Below are positions 20,598 to 33,634 of a stretch of 64,000 nt of DNA, piece after piece. Below the pieces are notes generated by a model, which saw only the letters and a list, made by a program, of their open reading frames with translations, was not told the DNA's origin and did not search any database. Within the stretch, counting starts at the first letter, position 1. Each line of letters opens with the position of its first letter. Where the stretch lies: the NCBI GenBank assembly GCA_021234155.1, contig JAJEKV010000020.1:446938-510937 (forward strand). The letters are read 5' to 3'. This stretch comes from Isoetes taiwanensis. Taxonomy: Eukaryota; Streptophyta; Lycopodiopsida; Isoetales; Isoetaceae. Position numbers and translations under genes: made by a program.

Positions 20598-21384
20598 TGC
20601 CAAGGGTGGTACTAGGCACATGGTTCTAGAAATTCATTCGTGTGCATGAACGTGTCTCAGGGCATATTGATTGAACACTGTCCCTTTGATGGTAATTGTA
20701 GTCGACACGGTACTATGTGTTCGACTCTTGTAGTCCTTGACCTACACATAATGTACACGTATCAATATATTAACACCTTTATGAGCCATTGTCCTGATGA
20801 AATTCACCAAGTATGGCTAGCATGGGTGCAATGGAAATTATTATCATAAAAAAGGATAGATGGCTGATTTAACATCACGCTACAGCATATTTTTGAGTTA
20901 AAAAAACACTTTCACAAAGTACCTGTTATGTCATACACTTGTATCACAGGATACCAATGAATGCCTGGGCCAGGGAACACCATAAACACAATGACCACAA
21001 GGGATCCATCTGTGCTGTTCGTTTCTTCTGTTCGAGAGCATTTCGAGGGTCACAAGCTACCACTTGAATGGTATCAAGTGCTCGTATCAGGTAGAGCTTG
21101 GCTCGGTTGGTCATGTAAGTTTGTCTCTAGGGTAACTTGGATGCTTTGGACTCTTGCGCGAAGTCGGAGCCGTGGAGCTTGCTGGAGTGGTTGAACTGGC
21201 CAAACGCACCATCTTCCCGTCATGCCACCATGTCAGGAAGGGGAAAATTTGCGGATTGGCACATCCATGCGGTGGGTCTCTATTTTTTTTTTTCCGTGAA
21301 CATTTGGTGGGACACAAGCTACCGTTCAAATGGTGCAAGTAGCAAATGGAGCAGTTTTGGTGCCCTGATACTTAAACCCTACTT
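20598..21384. other. No gene recognised
   Basis: Short open frames occur (for example 20961-21194 and 21137-21388, both plus) but none resembles a known domain. Two related segments (CATTTCGAGGGTCACAAGCT near 21040 and ACATTTGGTGGGACACAAGC near 21300) suggest an internal duplication of about 260 bp spacing. Confidence 0.4.
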
Positions 21385-21441
21385 GTGACGACCATATGGT
21401 ATTCGTATTATACGAGCATTATACTCGTATATGGTCGTCAC
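21385..21441. repeat. 57-bp inverted repeat (snap-back)
   Basis: GTGACGACCATAT (21385-21397) is mirrored by ATATGGTCGTCAC (21429-21441), with a further internal CGTATTATACGAG-type symmetry. It could be a tiny foldback element. Confidence 0.8.
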
Positions 21442-21453
21442 ACGGATGCAAAA

Positions 21454-21530
21454 GGGTAGTTGCACAAGGCAAGGTTTGAACTCACAACCTTCTAGTCGCA
21501 AGTCATGCACCTTTGCCAAATGCACTACCC
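21454..21530 (-). other. tRNA-like sequence / possible tRNA-derived SINE head
   Basis: On the minus strand GGGTAGT (5') and ACTACCC (3') form a perfect 7-bp acceptor-like stem over 77 nt. TGGCAAAGGTG fits the pol III A box and AGTTCAAACCT approximates the B box; TTTT follows directly. About 8 extra nt separate the T-arm from the 3' strand, so it is not a canonical tRNA. It is more likely a pseudo-tRNA or SINE promoter. Confidence 0.4.
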
Positions 21531-21957
21531 TTTAGCAGAACACAATGTCATTGAGAAAAATCACCTATTTTACTCACTAAAGCAACAAGGTAATTTACCA
21601 TGCCGGCGCAGAACCCAATAGTTATGGAGATGCAACACTTGCAAGTTGTAGAGTTTTTTGCGACTCATGACTTCTGACTGTATTCATTTATGTATCTCTC
21701 TTTACATCCTATATAAAGTGTACAGCACCATCAATATTCATCCACTTAAATGAAATTCTTTTTTTTTTCCTTCTTACAGCTGATTGGTTTTTATGTCCTA
21801 CTTTCATAGGTAAATCTATCATTTGCAAGTATGTTGTATTACAAAAGAACACTAATGCACTTACTGTAAAGCCAAAATGGAAGGAAAAAAAATGTTCATC
21901 TTTACAAATTCCCAACTTCACTTTGAGAATGTCAATTATAGGAGCATAGTGTATTTT

Positions 21958-22022
21958 TTAAAGGGAACCTTTGACACGGGAGTGCTGCAATACTCATGTT
22001 TAATATGCAACCTTGTTGTTTA
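21958..22022. repeat. Diverged copy of the hairpin repeat at 7421-7480
   Basis: GGGAACCTTTGACACGGGAG ... ATGCAACCTTGTTGT matches the 7421-7480 block with substitutions; the hairpin is partly decayed. Confidence 0.6.
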
Positions 22023-24300
22023 TTAGTGATGGGCATCACATTAATTTACAATAGAAAATTTTGAATTGGTTCCATTGTCTTGATTTTAATATAGCGAGGT
22101 CCTTCTGAAGTCCTTGTATCAGGGCGCATTGAGGAAATGCAGGAGGATAATATATGCTTAAGTGTTAGATTTTCGGCATTATAAAGCAATAAAGGATATG
22201 AGAAAACTAATCACAAGAGAAAGAAGTTTGAGAAATTTGCACATGGACATAAGGCATCGGGGAGAGAGCGGCTCCAAGGCATCAAGGGCATTTGCGGTAC
22301 ATGTTGGTCCAAAAGACAAAACCTTCAAGAAGAAGATCTGTGAGTGTCTTGTCTATATCTTGCACTGATTATACAAGTGCAATAAGCTACCTCTGTCATT
22401 CAAGACAAATTGTTGAATGGAAATGAGATGGATCCTCAGTCTAGATCATGCTCTCAGATGCTCATGGGATATAGTACCTGAACTCAGACGCATGTTCGAG
22501 GATGATTTGGTAGAACACAAAACCAATACCCTGGTAAAAACTAGAGGGGATATTGGATATTAGGAGCATGGGAATTGCTACATTAGAATTGCCCACATGA
22601 ACATTTCTCTTCTCCAACCCGCTGCAAAAGAAGTTTTGTGCTAAGTCGAACAGATCTCAATTCTGGACATCCTTGAGAGGGGAAAGAACATGCAGGAGTT
22701 GAACCCTTGGGATTCGTCTGCATATCTTTAGCCAAAAAGGTTTGATACTAAGTTTGCAAATAGAGAAGTCTTTAATAATGGCATGGACTTCAATGTTGCA
22801 TCCGCTTAAATATGCCCAGTTGGTACATAACAAAAGAAATCGACCTATGTGGTCCTAAAATATGAACAGAAGATCTCAAGTTTGAGCAAAAAATTGTTGC
22901 TTGTGGTGCAATTTTGTCCATTATTATTGATCAAATATTTTGAAATTGAATTACTGGAAAAAATTTTAAAAGCATAAGGAATAGTTTTTCTTTTTTTTTT
23001 TAATGTATATAAATGAGTTGGCATTGCAAAACAAAACCCGTGATTGAATTGAGTAAGAGTGGCTCATGAAATCTCGTGTAAAAACAATTAAGGTTTGCAG
23101 GCTTACATGATTTGTCGGACAAATAGGTTTCCATGTTGGTTGTTGATTCTGGAGTGTAGATGCAGCTATGTGGCTCTCACTGTTTCTCCCGCACTAGCTA
23201 TGCATTGGCCTCTTCTTACCAATTCCCCTCCCCATGTGTAAATCATGTTGTTATGCAAATAGAAACTTTTTGAGCCATCTCTGTGCCGGATTTGGGTTGT
23301 GCCGATTTGGGCAAATTCGCATTGAATTATTGGTCGATGTTTCCCTAGTCCTAATGTAATGGTGCACCTTGACACATCTTAGGCTAGGGCACAACCGATC
23401 CTCATAAATAATAACAAGGTGTCACAAGACGAGGGGTTGTTCCCTTCGGTGGCCCGAGAATGTGTTTTCATGTTCCTTGTTGTCGCTTTGTTTTATGGTT
23501 CTTGTTGGGTCATTTTATGTGTCGGGCTTATTAATGGTTTGAACGGGGGTTTTGTTTTGTGTTGTTTTGTTTTGTTTATGAATTGTACATGGACCCGATT
23601 GACGTGATTATGATCTTTGTCTAAAACATATTAGCCATTTATAAAGAATGCTTTTTGTAGTTATATTAGTAATGGAAATTGTATTGTATTCAGATGAATA
23701 CATGAATGCATACAAATATTAAGAATAGAGTACCCAATGGTACAAAAGGACCAATTCGCGCTTTGGTAATATAACAATCCCATTTCAATATGTGTGTTTA
23801 AGTGCCTTGATGATGTAGTAATCCCATTTCTAATATGCACGCTTAACTTGGTTGGTGTCGGTTAATTTTGGTTCGCATAGTGGTGAACCATTCTTAATCG
23901 AGTCCTCATATTTTCTTGCATCCTCATGACCATATACATATTCCTGTGTTCTCTATAGATTCTTGATTCCTCTTCTCGAGTATTTAGAGTTCTATATTAT
24001 AGATCTCTCATATATTGTGTACTCTTGATTCTTCTTTTCGAGTATTTCGAATTCCACATTATTATGGCTTTCCCATATTTTGCTTGTAGGTCGTGGTATG
24101 AATGGACCAAAAAATGAATTATGTCTCAATAACAATAAAGATATAAGGACTGTACCCAGTTCAGGCACGCCAACATCCTAGGGAACATAACATGCCATTT
24201 ACAGACCTTGTGGCTCTCAATACCACCAACCCATAGACTTCCATAGACTCTGCCCCGATCTCCAACGATCCATTTATCTCTCCAACGATCCACTTACCCC
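22023..24300. other. No gene recognised
   Basis: A short stretch 22090-22350 (KKFEKFAHGHKASGRERLQG in one frame) looks coding-like but I cannot identify it. The rest is AT-rich without support for a gene. Confidence 0.4.
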
Positions 24301-24640
24301 TTGCCTTCTTTCGCAGAGCCAAATTCAAATGCTTATGACTTACTATATTGGAGGTTAGGAATGTGTGGTTACATGGCCCAATTATGGCGCAACTCTAGAG
24401 ATTCTTGTAGGTATCTTGAGGAAATTTTAAGGGATTGTAAGAAATCTAAAGGAATATATAAGAATCTAATAAAACAATCTTGAAGAGAAAGTCAACTACG
24501 TAATTTAAAATGAATCTTGAAGAATCTATAGGGATCCCGGAGAGCCTAATGGAACATTTAAAAATCTAAAGAAACCTTGAGGGCAATCTCAAGGGATTGA
24601 AATGAATCTTAAAGGAAATCTTAAACCTTTATACCATTTT
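24301..24640. repeat. AGATTC minisatellite, opposite orientation
   Basis: Units such as GAATCTTGAAGAATCTATAGGG are reverse-complement relatives of the 18.8-19.8 kb array. Confidence 0.6.
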
Positions 24641-24868
24641 CTCTTCACCACCTGACCTCTTTCACATCATTTGGAACCGACACTAATTCTGCCCTTGCAA
24701 CAACTTTATATAAATATGGTTATGAAACATTTGAAAAACCCAATCAAGTGTTCAGGAAAGCATGCAAGTCCGGGTTCCTAACAACTATGCTAGCATTTAT
24801 TTTAGATACAAACTATATTGAAAGTAGTTTTGCAATTTGAGGAGAACTTGAACCCATTACTCAAGAGT

Positions 24869-27365
24869 CTAGAATCTTGTCCAATTAGGTGTTGCTCTTT
24901 GACAATGGCAACACCCTAGCTTTGGCATGTACCCAGCTTCCTCCATTTGTTTGTTCAAATTCTTTAACATGACATAGATCTCATTGCTATAAGGGTGACT
25001 CGCTCCTACAACAAACTCATGTACTTTATTGTTTACCTCAATCCAAGCCCTTGCGTGTTTTTTTCCATGCCCCTCGCACATTTTCTCGAGGTCTTCCAAA
25101 TGGACAACATCTTCCCACATATGTGCATCGTGTAGATGTTTGACATCAACACATATGCACCCGGGTTCCGTGTATCTAATTGGACAACCAATCAAAGCAT
25201 TGCCTTCCTAGCTCTACATTGCCATATGTTTTACATGCAAAGGAGTAATGTAGTCCAACCAATAACATCGTGAAAAGTTAATAAGTAATCCTTCAAATCA
25301 TTCAACCATCCTCGCAGCGGCCAAGACAATCAATGATGCGCTTATAGTGGCAAATATTTGGCACAATATTATGGCTATCTCTCATAGATTTGAAGTATCG
25401 ACATCCTTCATCCACGAAGTCCAAAGATGACCGTATGCGCAAAGAACACTAGTAAATATCGCAACGCTTTGGTTGATACCTTGTTGTCGCATGTGCTCAA
25501 GGCACCGCCTCACAACATCAATATCTCCATTTTGGGCATATCCTGAAATGATTGTGCTCCATGATATTACATTTGGGGAATGTAACTTGTCAAAGACTTC
25601 AAGCTCTCCTCTCAGCAAAGCCCAGATTTGGCATACATGTCCACAAGAGTGCTACCAAGGACAAGATCCAATTCAAACCCATCCTTACTAATTTCTCTGT
25701 ATCCGGCCTTCCCCGGCCCTATGGCTCCCATTACACTACATGCTTTTAGGACACTTAAAAATGTTGCTTTCTCCTGGTTTTAACCCTTTGGCCTTGCATT
25801 TCACAAAAAGATCTAAAGTAGTAAAACATGCTCATGCCGAGCATATCCCGCAATTAGTGAACTCCATGATATAATATCTTTATATTCCATATTGTCAAAC
25901 ACTTCGCGACTCCATCATATTCCCACATTTAGCATACATATCAAGAAGGCTATTCGCCGTAAATGAGTCCCATTTTACCCTCTTCTTCAATATCCGCCAT
26001 GTACCAAACCGCGTTTAAGAGATTTAATATTGCCACATGCTTTCGAACGCTTTGAGAATGTTGTCCTCAATGGCTTGATGCCTATCTGCTGCATTTCTTC
26101 AAAATGCTCCAAAGAAGAAGCCCTTGTCCATGTTGCTATGCGCATAACCTCGCAATCATTGCCCCCCATGCCACCACATCCGGGTCTTCTAACTTGTCAA
26201 AACCATGCATGCTTCCTCTAGGGCTGCAAAGATTTAGCATACATGTCAATCAAGGCACTACCAATGACAACATCTAATTCTTCTCGGTTCCAATGATGCC
26301 GCCATGTATCAACCTCGCTTTGTTCTAATGCCAAAGAATAGCACATGACTTTAAAACACTTAAACATGTGATCGGTTGTCCCCCCGATGCCCTTTTGCCG
26401 CATCATATCAAAAAGTTCTAGGGCCGAGTACCTCGTTCATTGTGGGCATATCCTGCGATCATTGTCGCCCGAGGACCAAATCATCATTATGCAATCACAA
26501 ATACATTACGTGCTTCTTCCAAAGCTTCCACATTTTGCATACATGTCAACAAGGGTGCTCCCAAGCACAACGCTGTCTCGCTAAGTTTACTTTTAATGAT
26601 CCGACCATGCAAGTGCCTTCCCTCTTCGATAGCTCCAATATTGCTCGCACCCCTTTAAGCCGCTCGAGAAATATGACTTTGTCCGCATTGTGCCTCCCCT
26701 TCCATTTCTTTCATAAGTTCTAAGGCAGAAATTCCATCGTTATTTTCAGATATGCCGCAATCATTACACTCCATGCAACCAAATCATGTTTATTCATATT
26801 ACTAAAAAGTGTGTACGCCCTCCTCTAGATCCCCACATTTGGCATACATGTCAACAAGAGCAGCCTTCAAGCACCGTGATCCACGCCAAGTTTGCATTCA
26901 ATGATCTTGACATGTATGATTCGGCCCGCCTCCAATCCACCTACGCTAGCACAAGCCCTTGAGATGCTCAAAATGTGACTTTATCCGTGTTATACTATCA
27001 TCTTGCATCTCACCAAAAGTTGAAGAGCAGATTGCCCATGGCCATGCTTTGTACAAGCCGTGATCATTGCACCCCAAGAGACAAAGATCTCTAATCTCTA
27101 AGCCAAAACGTTTTACGAGCCTCGTCGTGTGCTCTTGCATTTTGAATATGTGTTAATCGTGGGTGTTCCCAATAATAATATCCAATTCCGTGTCACATCT
27201 CGAATTTGTTCATGCATAAGCCTTCCACATGTAAGAGCACCAATTGATGCACATGCTTTGAGCATTGCAAGATGAGCATAATCAGAAGTTATTTGGCATC
27301 AATAGTTGCATCTCTTGGTACATTTTAATAGCTTCTTCAAGCAATTTCCCATTGTGGAGTTTGCT
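24869..27365 (-). pseudogene. Decayed PLS-class PPR gene
   Basis: Minus-strand fragments in several frames keep PPR signatures in order. Upstream are VIGSALIDMYAKS (26.3 kb), FEEMQQIGIKPLRTTFSK (26.1 kb) and SPNVISWSTIISGYAQNGD (25.6 kb). Last comes an E/E+-type segment with EVNNKVHEFVVGASHPYSNE and LNKQMEEAGYMPK (24.9-25.1 kb). PPR proteins of this class bind organellar RNA, often to specify C-to-U editing (family knowledge). Many frameshifts and stops show that this copy is dead. No DYW deaminase is visible at its C-terminus. Confidence 0.75.
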
Positions 27366-27754
27366 TGAGATTAAAGAACCCTGCATACAAACTTGGTTTT
27401 ACAATCTTATCAATACTAAATTAAGCCAGATAAACTTCTACCGAAGCAAACAAATGTATGAGATAGTCTCTTAGGATCGGAATGTAATCAAGCCCACTTT
27501 GAATCATTAGGGATAGCACTCTCCCTGTCACTTGAAAAATCTTTTTTCTAGTGCATTCCCAGAAAACCAGATGCATTTCCTAGATATAGGTACTCCACGC
27601 TTTTGCATAAGCTCGGCAAACTGGGCCCCATTGAGCACTCCTTTTGCACACAACTTACTCAAATCTCCTGGTCAATGTCTCCACTGTGCCATTCTTTACT
27701 TGCAGCAGATATTTGGCTTGGTCAAGATGGAGCATCCCGATCCCGGAACGCAGT
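27366..27754. other. No gene recognised
   Basis: AT-rich sequence between the decayed PPR gene and the double-hairpin repeat. No reading frame resembling a known protein was found. Confidence 0.4.
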
Positions 27755-27915
27755 GAACGCAGTGACCGAGAGTTTACAAATAATAGCGTTTTGGAGCAGT
27801 CATCAGCATATCCTAGGTATATTCTAGCATATACCTAGGATATGCCATAAACCCACATAAACAAGGGTTTTCCCCCTAGGGGCAACCCAACAAGGGTTTG
27901 CCCCCTAGGGGCAAC
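27755..27915 (+). repeat. Double-hairpin dispersed repeat, copy 1
   Basis: GACCGAGAGTTTACA leads to a hairpin (GCATATCCTAGGTATA / TATACCTAGGATATGC), then AAACCCACATAAACAAGGG and a second hairpin (GGTTTGCCCC / GGGGCAACCC). The last segment is tandemly duplicated here. Copies 2 and 3 lie at 47925-48060 and 53795-53935. Confidence 0.85.
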
Positions 27916-30440
27916 CCAAAAATAATAAATATGGTTCCTTTGTTACTTGTTTGCACGAGGCATTGATTGCAATTGAAATTTATTTTAATTGGTTAAGAGT
28001 TTTAGGCTAATACTTTTAAATAACCATTGCAAAAATAGGTGAGCACCACTTAATCAGGGCAACCACCATCATGGCTTAGCCACAAGATCTCAGGATGAAG
28101 GAGTCGCCGATGGGACCCGCACTGGAATCTCGATGCTTTTCTAGTTATTGGCAATGCATGTTCTATACATCCAATAATGTTCCCTGAGATTGTCTGCACA
28201 TGTGATTGTGAACTGCTAATATGTTAGATATAAATAGGCATAGCAATGAAATCTTCAAATTGCATACGAGAAATCTCCTATACTAAAAGTGGCATTGAGT
28301 GCTTGGAAGAGATGATCCTTGATGCACAAAGCGATTTTGGTAACTTACAGAGCAGTGCTAGGAAAGTGGATTTTGATACTGCAAGGACTTGCGAAATCTC
28401 CAACCAATATATGAATCATGTCTGGAACCTCTGGGCTTCACCCGCTGGCCTATTAATCATGAACCAAATCATGATAGGTACATGGCATTCCAAAAACAGA
28501 GCATGGGCATCAATCTGCTTGGCATCTAATAATATTTGGTACGAATTTTTTTTTTGGATGTTCATGCTAGTCTAGATGCTGCAATTTGAGCTCAACATCA
28601 CCGATTTGGCGCGAGCAGGGCTCTGCATGCCTAAGAAAGGAGGTTCTTGGCACCGTCAAGAGTTGCTGTCGATCTAACACGGGTAGTTTTAGAAGTAGGA
28701 AGCAGGGTTTCTCCCGATGGTCTCACATTGCAGGTCTCAAATGGGATGGATAAAAATGCGTAAATATACCTAAATCATACTCAAACCTACCGTAAGTAGC
28801 CGATTTGCCTTGAAACGACGGTGGAGCAAGATTCTTAGTATGCTTGACGATCCAGCTCCACCCCTTTCGTCAGGCTGGATTTTTACGATCCTATGCTTCC
28901 AAACCACGACAAAATCCCAAATCTTCTCACCATTTTGATCCCTTCTTCGACCAAATAAGTCAGTAGTAGAGCTATAGGCGCTATTGAACATGGATTCTTC
29001 GACTAAATAGGTTGGCTGCACAGTTATATGGCCCCATAAATTTTAACACATGGCCCTCTCCCCCATTTTTTCGTGGCTCGACTGCTCTTGTGGTGCAAGG
29101 ATTTTATGGTTTGATCCAAAGGTAATGCAAGGATTGAGGGAGGCAATGGCCAAAAATCCAAGAACCTCAAAGAAGACCGCATGAAAATTAAAAAGTTCTT
29201 AGGTTTGTGCTTGCAAAGGGATCCAGATTGTATAGCCTTCTTTGATGAAATATGTATCCTATTTTGCAACGAAGGAATTTTTTGCAACGAAGGAATTTTT
29301 TTTTTAGATTTGGGTGAAACTTAGCCCACGCTGCAAATATAAAGCACGTTAAACCACAAATCATTATGGAGAAGTATAGAATCATTGTTGCCTCTTTCTC
29401 TTCCACTTTTAGTACCGGATTTGGCTTTTAAAGTTTTCAACATGCGAGACCATACCCGTGAAAAACTATAGCTAGAATAAGGAAATGGAAGCCATAAGGA
29501 AATGAAAAGCATAAGTATCTACCTCAATCCATGATATTCGCCCAAACCAACCCGACAAGAGATTAGATGATGATATGCTTGATTGCCACGGAATTGTGTC
29601 GCCCACAATTTTTGACCATCTCAAAACACTCCTGCCTTAGACGCCAAATTAGATCCGGGTCGACCGACCCTCGATCCCCCATAGCCAAGAGCAAGTCCAG
29701 ATCTCCATATCACCATAAAGGGATTGATTGCACCGCATTATATTTGAGTGATGAGTGAAAAGAAAATTTCCTACGCTTTTCAAGAATGAAGAACGAACCT
29801 CCAAAGATAGAGTGCATCATTCTCGGAGAGCTGATCTCACGAATGGGGCAGAGGAAGTGGAGAGCAGAGAGCATGCGACGGAGGAGATTCATTCAAAGCA
29901 GATAAGAACAAAAACGTGGCATCCCTAAGTTTTTTCTTTTTTCTTGAATTTAGAAATGCAATGGGCACATACGTGTCAAGGCCAGGGCTGAGCCCAGCCC
30001 AGAAAAATTAGTTCCCTATTTTGTAAGAACAGAAAACATACTGCTTTATATATGGTATGAAAGGGTAAGGTGTTAAAATTAAATTTTAACATAACGGTAG
30101 GAGTGAACCTACCCTTAAAAGAATAGATGACCATAAGTATGTCAAAATCTGCCCAAATTTGTAACAGTCCTGGCCACCTAATGGGTCAATATACATATTT
30201 ATGTATGTATATACATATTCATGACATGTATACAGCATGAGACCAGGGTTTTGTCTCTTTGGAGAAAGTATTGTTGCAGAGCATGAAGGCAGGGAGCAAT
30301 TCTGGGCAGTTTTAGAACCCGATTTTTGAAGCATCATATCTCGGCGACCCGAGATCCTTTTTAGATGATTTTTCTTTTGCTGGAAAGATCATTAAGTTAG
30401 CTTTCCGGAATGGATCTGATCAGGCCGAAACTCATCTGTA
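27916..30440. other. No gene recognised
   Basis: AT-rich intergenic DNA with many short open frames and no recognisable domain. A 24-bp tandem duplication (TTTTGCAACGAAGGAATT) lies near 29270-29300. Confidence 0.4.
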
Positions 30441-30448
30441 TGAGAACG

Positions 30449-30754
30449 TTATGACAGAAATTGTGATGCTGGGTCAGAATTGACTGCACTATGTATGTTC
30501 TTCTGCTGTTTGATTCTTGGAGTTAGAAGACGATCTTTGTGCCATAATAGGGTTCGCTGGCTTAGGTTCATCTCCAGAGATAATGTTCCATAGTCCTTTT
30601 GCAGCAAGCTTACCCTTAACTTTAATAAACCAATAGAAAGCATTGTGATGAGACAACTTTTCAATCTTTCCCATCTCTGATCTATTCGTGAGTAGCCTCA
30701 AAGATAAGAAGTGGGTTAATTCCTTCTCAATTTGGTTGAACCGCTCTGATACCA
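30449..30754 (-). mobile_element. Ty1/copia fragment: primer-binding site and gag start
   Basis: On the minus strand TGGTATCAGAGCGGT (30741-30754) is an initiator-Met tRNA primer-binding site. It is followed by a gag-like frame including NAFYWFIKVKGKLAAKGLWN and IISGDEPKP, the UBN2/DUF4219 signature of copia gag. The remaining pol genes are absent. Confidence 0.7.
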
Positions 30755-30757
30755 TAA

Positions 30758-31044
30758 TGCACAAAGACAATTCAGAACTGTGAAAAGCTTGGATTGAGAT
30801 TTTGAAACTCGTATCTTATACAATAGAAACCATAGCACCGCAATCCTTAGACTTTTCAGCACAATGAGCTCCTGGACACTTGACCTATGACTTAGAAACT
30901 CAAAATAGAAACAACTTATCTAAAAACAGACGTCACCCTTTTGACATATGATATTGGCTGAGTGTCAAGTCTTGTCTATAAACATCATTTCCAATAATCA
31001 TATCATTCTTATTTCTGTACTTGAAAACCCTTTAGGCTTCCGAC
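30758..31044 (-). mobile_element. Probable LTR of the copia fragment
   Basis: The sequence just outside the primer-binding site ends in TTTGTGCA and may begin at TGTCGGAAGCC (near 31043), giving a TG...CA unit of about 280 bp. No second LTR was found, so this is inferred. Confidence 0.4.
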
Positions 31045-31983
31045 AGAGTGTTCTCAATGGGATCTGAAAAAGTGGCCAAAAAGGCAAAAGCAGTGTTGTA
31101 TATAAGGAATCTGTTCCATTTTCATACCTCAACATTGCACGAAGACAGAGCTTCAAGATTCTTGCCGAGTAGGGGCTTCTTTTGTCTCAATTTGTCTTCA
31201 AGCTTTTCAAGCAGATCCAACGGCTTTGTATCCTATAACAAGGTTTTCGCTGTAAATCTGGCAGACAATGCATGGCCCTAGATAGGTGCAAGCGTTCAAA
31301 GAAAAGACCTCGCCATAGGAAGGAAGCCATCTCCGCCATAGTTGTTTACATACATAATTTCAACCTCCAGTTTATTACGTCAGGTGATGCATGTCAGTCG
31401 AAATTCTGGCAATAATTTTTTTCGGCAGTGCCGCCAGACTCAGGCAGCACACTTGCGGCTCCGCCGCTCGTGCACCGCCTCATCTAGCGAGGCCGCCTCA
31501 AAAAATTATAGCACGGAATTTCTTCCGGACGTGCATTACCTAGTAATTCATTTCCGATTGGAAAGGCCTGTTGGGCCTTGCATTCTGAGAAGAGGAACTT
31601 GGTGACGCCCAAAAACCAAGAATGCACAGATAGGAGCGGTCTAGGGGCTAGAAAGTAGAAACACAACCGCAGATATATTAGGATAAGGTGCAGCATCTAG
31701 TGGAGTAAGTGGGCGACCTACAGTGATGATTGTTAAGATTTCCAATTGTTTGGCTCATTCTTTAGTGTTTATAAATTCTAATTTGGAGTTACAGATTTCA
31801 CACGCAGAGATTGTTATGTTCGATTCCAAGATATGCCTCACAGATGGCTCCAGAACTCCGACCAGCTTAAGTCAGCAGATTCGAACCTGCAAATATTCAA
31901 TTCTTTCAAGCATGAATAAGGACTTCATCATTATTTTGGTAGAAGGGAGTAATTACGCAGCCTACAAATTTGAAGTGTTGTGT
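31045..31983. other. 5' flank of PPR gene, no other gene recognised
   Basis: Short unidentified frames only (for example 31048-31281). CCGCCAGACTC/GCCGCC-rich sequence lies near 31430-31490. Confidence 0.4.
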
Positions 31984-33516
31984 ATGGCCACAAATTTCCC
32001 TTTGAGGTCACCTACACCCTCTGGAAAAATTTCTTCTTGTAATTGCTTGAAAATGGGTTTTGCCCAAACTTGCTCTTGCAACCTTCCTAACACTTCAAAT
32101 GAAGGCCTTCCAAGACCGTTCAAGGAATATAAACATGCTTTACTTGATGGCAGAACAGGGAAGCAGTGGCAATTGGAGGAAAACAGAATAGCAGTTTTGC
32201 TGAGGAAGTGCAGAGATGCAAGGGCTCTTTCAGAAGGTATGGGCGTACATGATCACATTGTAAGGAATGGACTAGAGAACAGTAGATATCTTAATAATCT
32301 TCTTATACAGATGTATGGCTCTTGTGGAGCTTTGTTAGCAGCTAGGGCTCTTTTGATAGGATGGTAAGGAAGAATTTTTCTCCTGGAACATACTAATTGC
32401 ACTATATATTCAGCACGGGAAGATAGATGAGGCCTTAAAACTCTTTCAAGAAATGCCAGAACGTGATGTTGTCTCATGGACCTCCATGGTTGTAGGGTAT
32501 ATTCAGCAAGGGCAGCTTGATATGGCTCTTTATCTTTTTATTCTTATGCCTAGAAGGGACATAGCTTCATGGAATGCTATGATTGTAGGATATGCCAGGC
32601 AAGGGCAAGTTAAACATGCACTGTCACTTTTTGAACAAATGCCTAAGCGCAATGTTGTTTCATGGACCTCCATGATCGAGGCTTTATCGCGAAATGGCCA
32701 ACTTGAGAAGGCGCTAGAAATTTTCCAGCAAATGCCATTTCGAAATGTAGTCACTTGGAACACCATGATTACTTCATACCTTAGGCAAGGGCAACTGAAA
32801 GAGGCCATGTCTCTTTTTCAGCAAATGCCCGAGCGCAATACCATCTCATGGACTGCAATGATATCTGCCTGCTGTGAAGATGGGCAGATGGAGAAGGCCC
32901 TTGAGCTGTTTCATGAGATGCCACTGCCAAATGTGGTCTCATGGACTGCCATGGTTGCAGGGTATGCAAAGCAAGGGCAGTTAGAGAAAGCTCTCTCTTT
33001 TTTCAAACAGATGCCAAAACGTAATGTAGTCTCTTGGACAGCTATGGTTGCTGGCTATGCCAAGCAAGGCCAGGTTCATGAAGCTACACAACTGTTTGCA
33101 AATGCCCCTGAAAGAAATGTTGTTTCATGGAATGCTGTTATTGGAGCAAGTGCCCAAAATGGCCATGGCATGCTGGCATTCCAATTTTTCCACCAGATGC
33201 AGCTGGAAGGAGTGCTTCCTGATGAGATTACATTTGAAGCGTTCTTTCTGCTTGCAGCCATGATGGTATGATTAGCAAGGGTTACCATTGGTTTCTTTTG
33301 ATGGGTGCTGAATACCATAGTACTCCTGTGCTGGAGCATTATAATGTAGTAGTTGATCTTGTGGGGCGGGCAGGGCTCGGGGACCATGTAGAATCCTTAA
33401 TTAACAACATGCCATTTCCGCCCAATGCCACGACTTGGAAAACCTGCCTTAGCTCCTACGGAATACATTCTGATTTTGGCCAAGGGAAGCATAATATGGG
33501 TGAAATTGGTCAATAA
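31984..33516 (+). pseudogene. PLS/SS-type PPR gene interrupted by single-base indels
   Basis: ATG at 31984 opens an S/T-rich, transit-peptide-like N-terminus, then IAVLLRKCRDARALSEGM and LENSRYLNNLLIQMYGSCGA. From 32390 a row of about nine S-type repeats follows (NVVSWTAMVAGYAKQGQLEK pattern), then a P-type repeat (LEGVLPDEITFEAF) and a terminal segment (LEHYNVVVDLVGRAG, NNMPFPPNATTWKTCL). The protein stops early in the E region. The frame shifts at about 32349, 32372 and 33250. Each break is repaired by one inserted base in a short run (T, T and G), and the peptide on both sides remains perfect PPR. It is either a recent pseudogene or an intact gene with consensus errors. Likely role: sequence-specific organellar RNA binding. 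Confidence 0.8.
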
Positions 33517-33634
33517 TTAGCTCATCGTGGGAGTTACCCGAAACCTTGTAGCCTTGTTTAATAACAAAATCTGAGAACGTTTCTGACATTTATGCATGCA
33601 TGCATTTGCGTATAAGATGTACATGAAATCGTTA

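Noticed and set aside
20421-20621. ISYH-repeat frame on the minus strand
   Set aside because: Translation of the ATATG microsatellite.
21454-21530. A functional tRNA gene
   Set aside because: The acceptor stem and boxes are present, but the anticodon arm is poor and extra bases separate the T-arm from the 3' strand.
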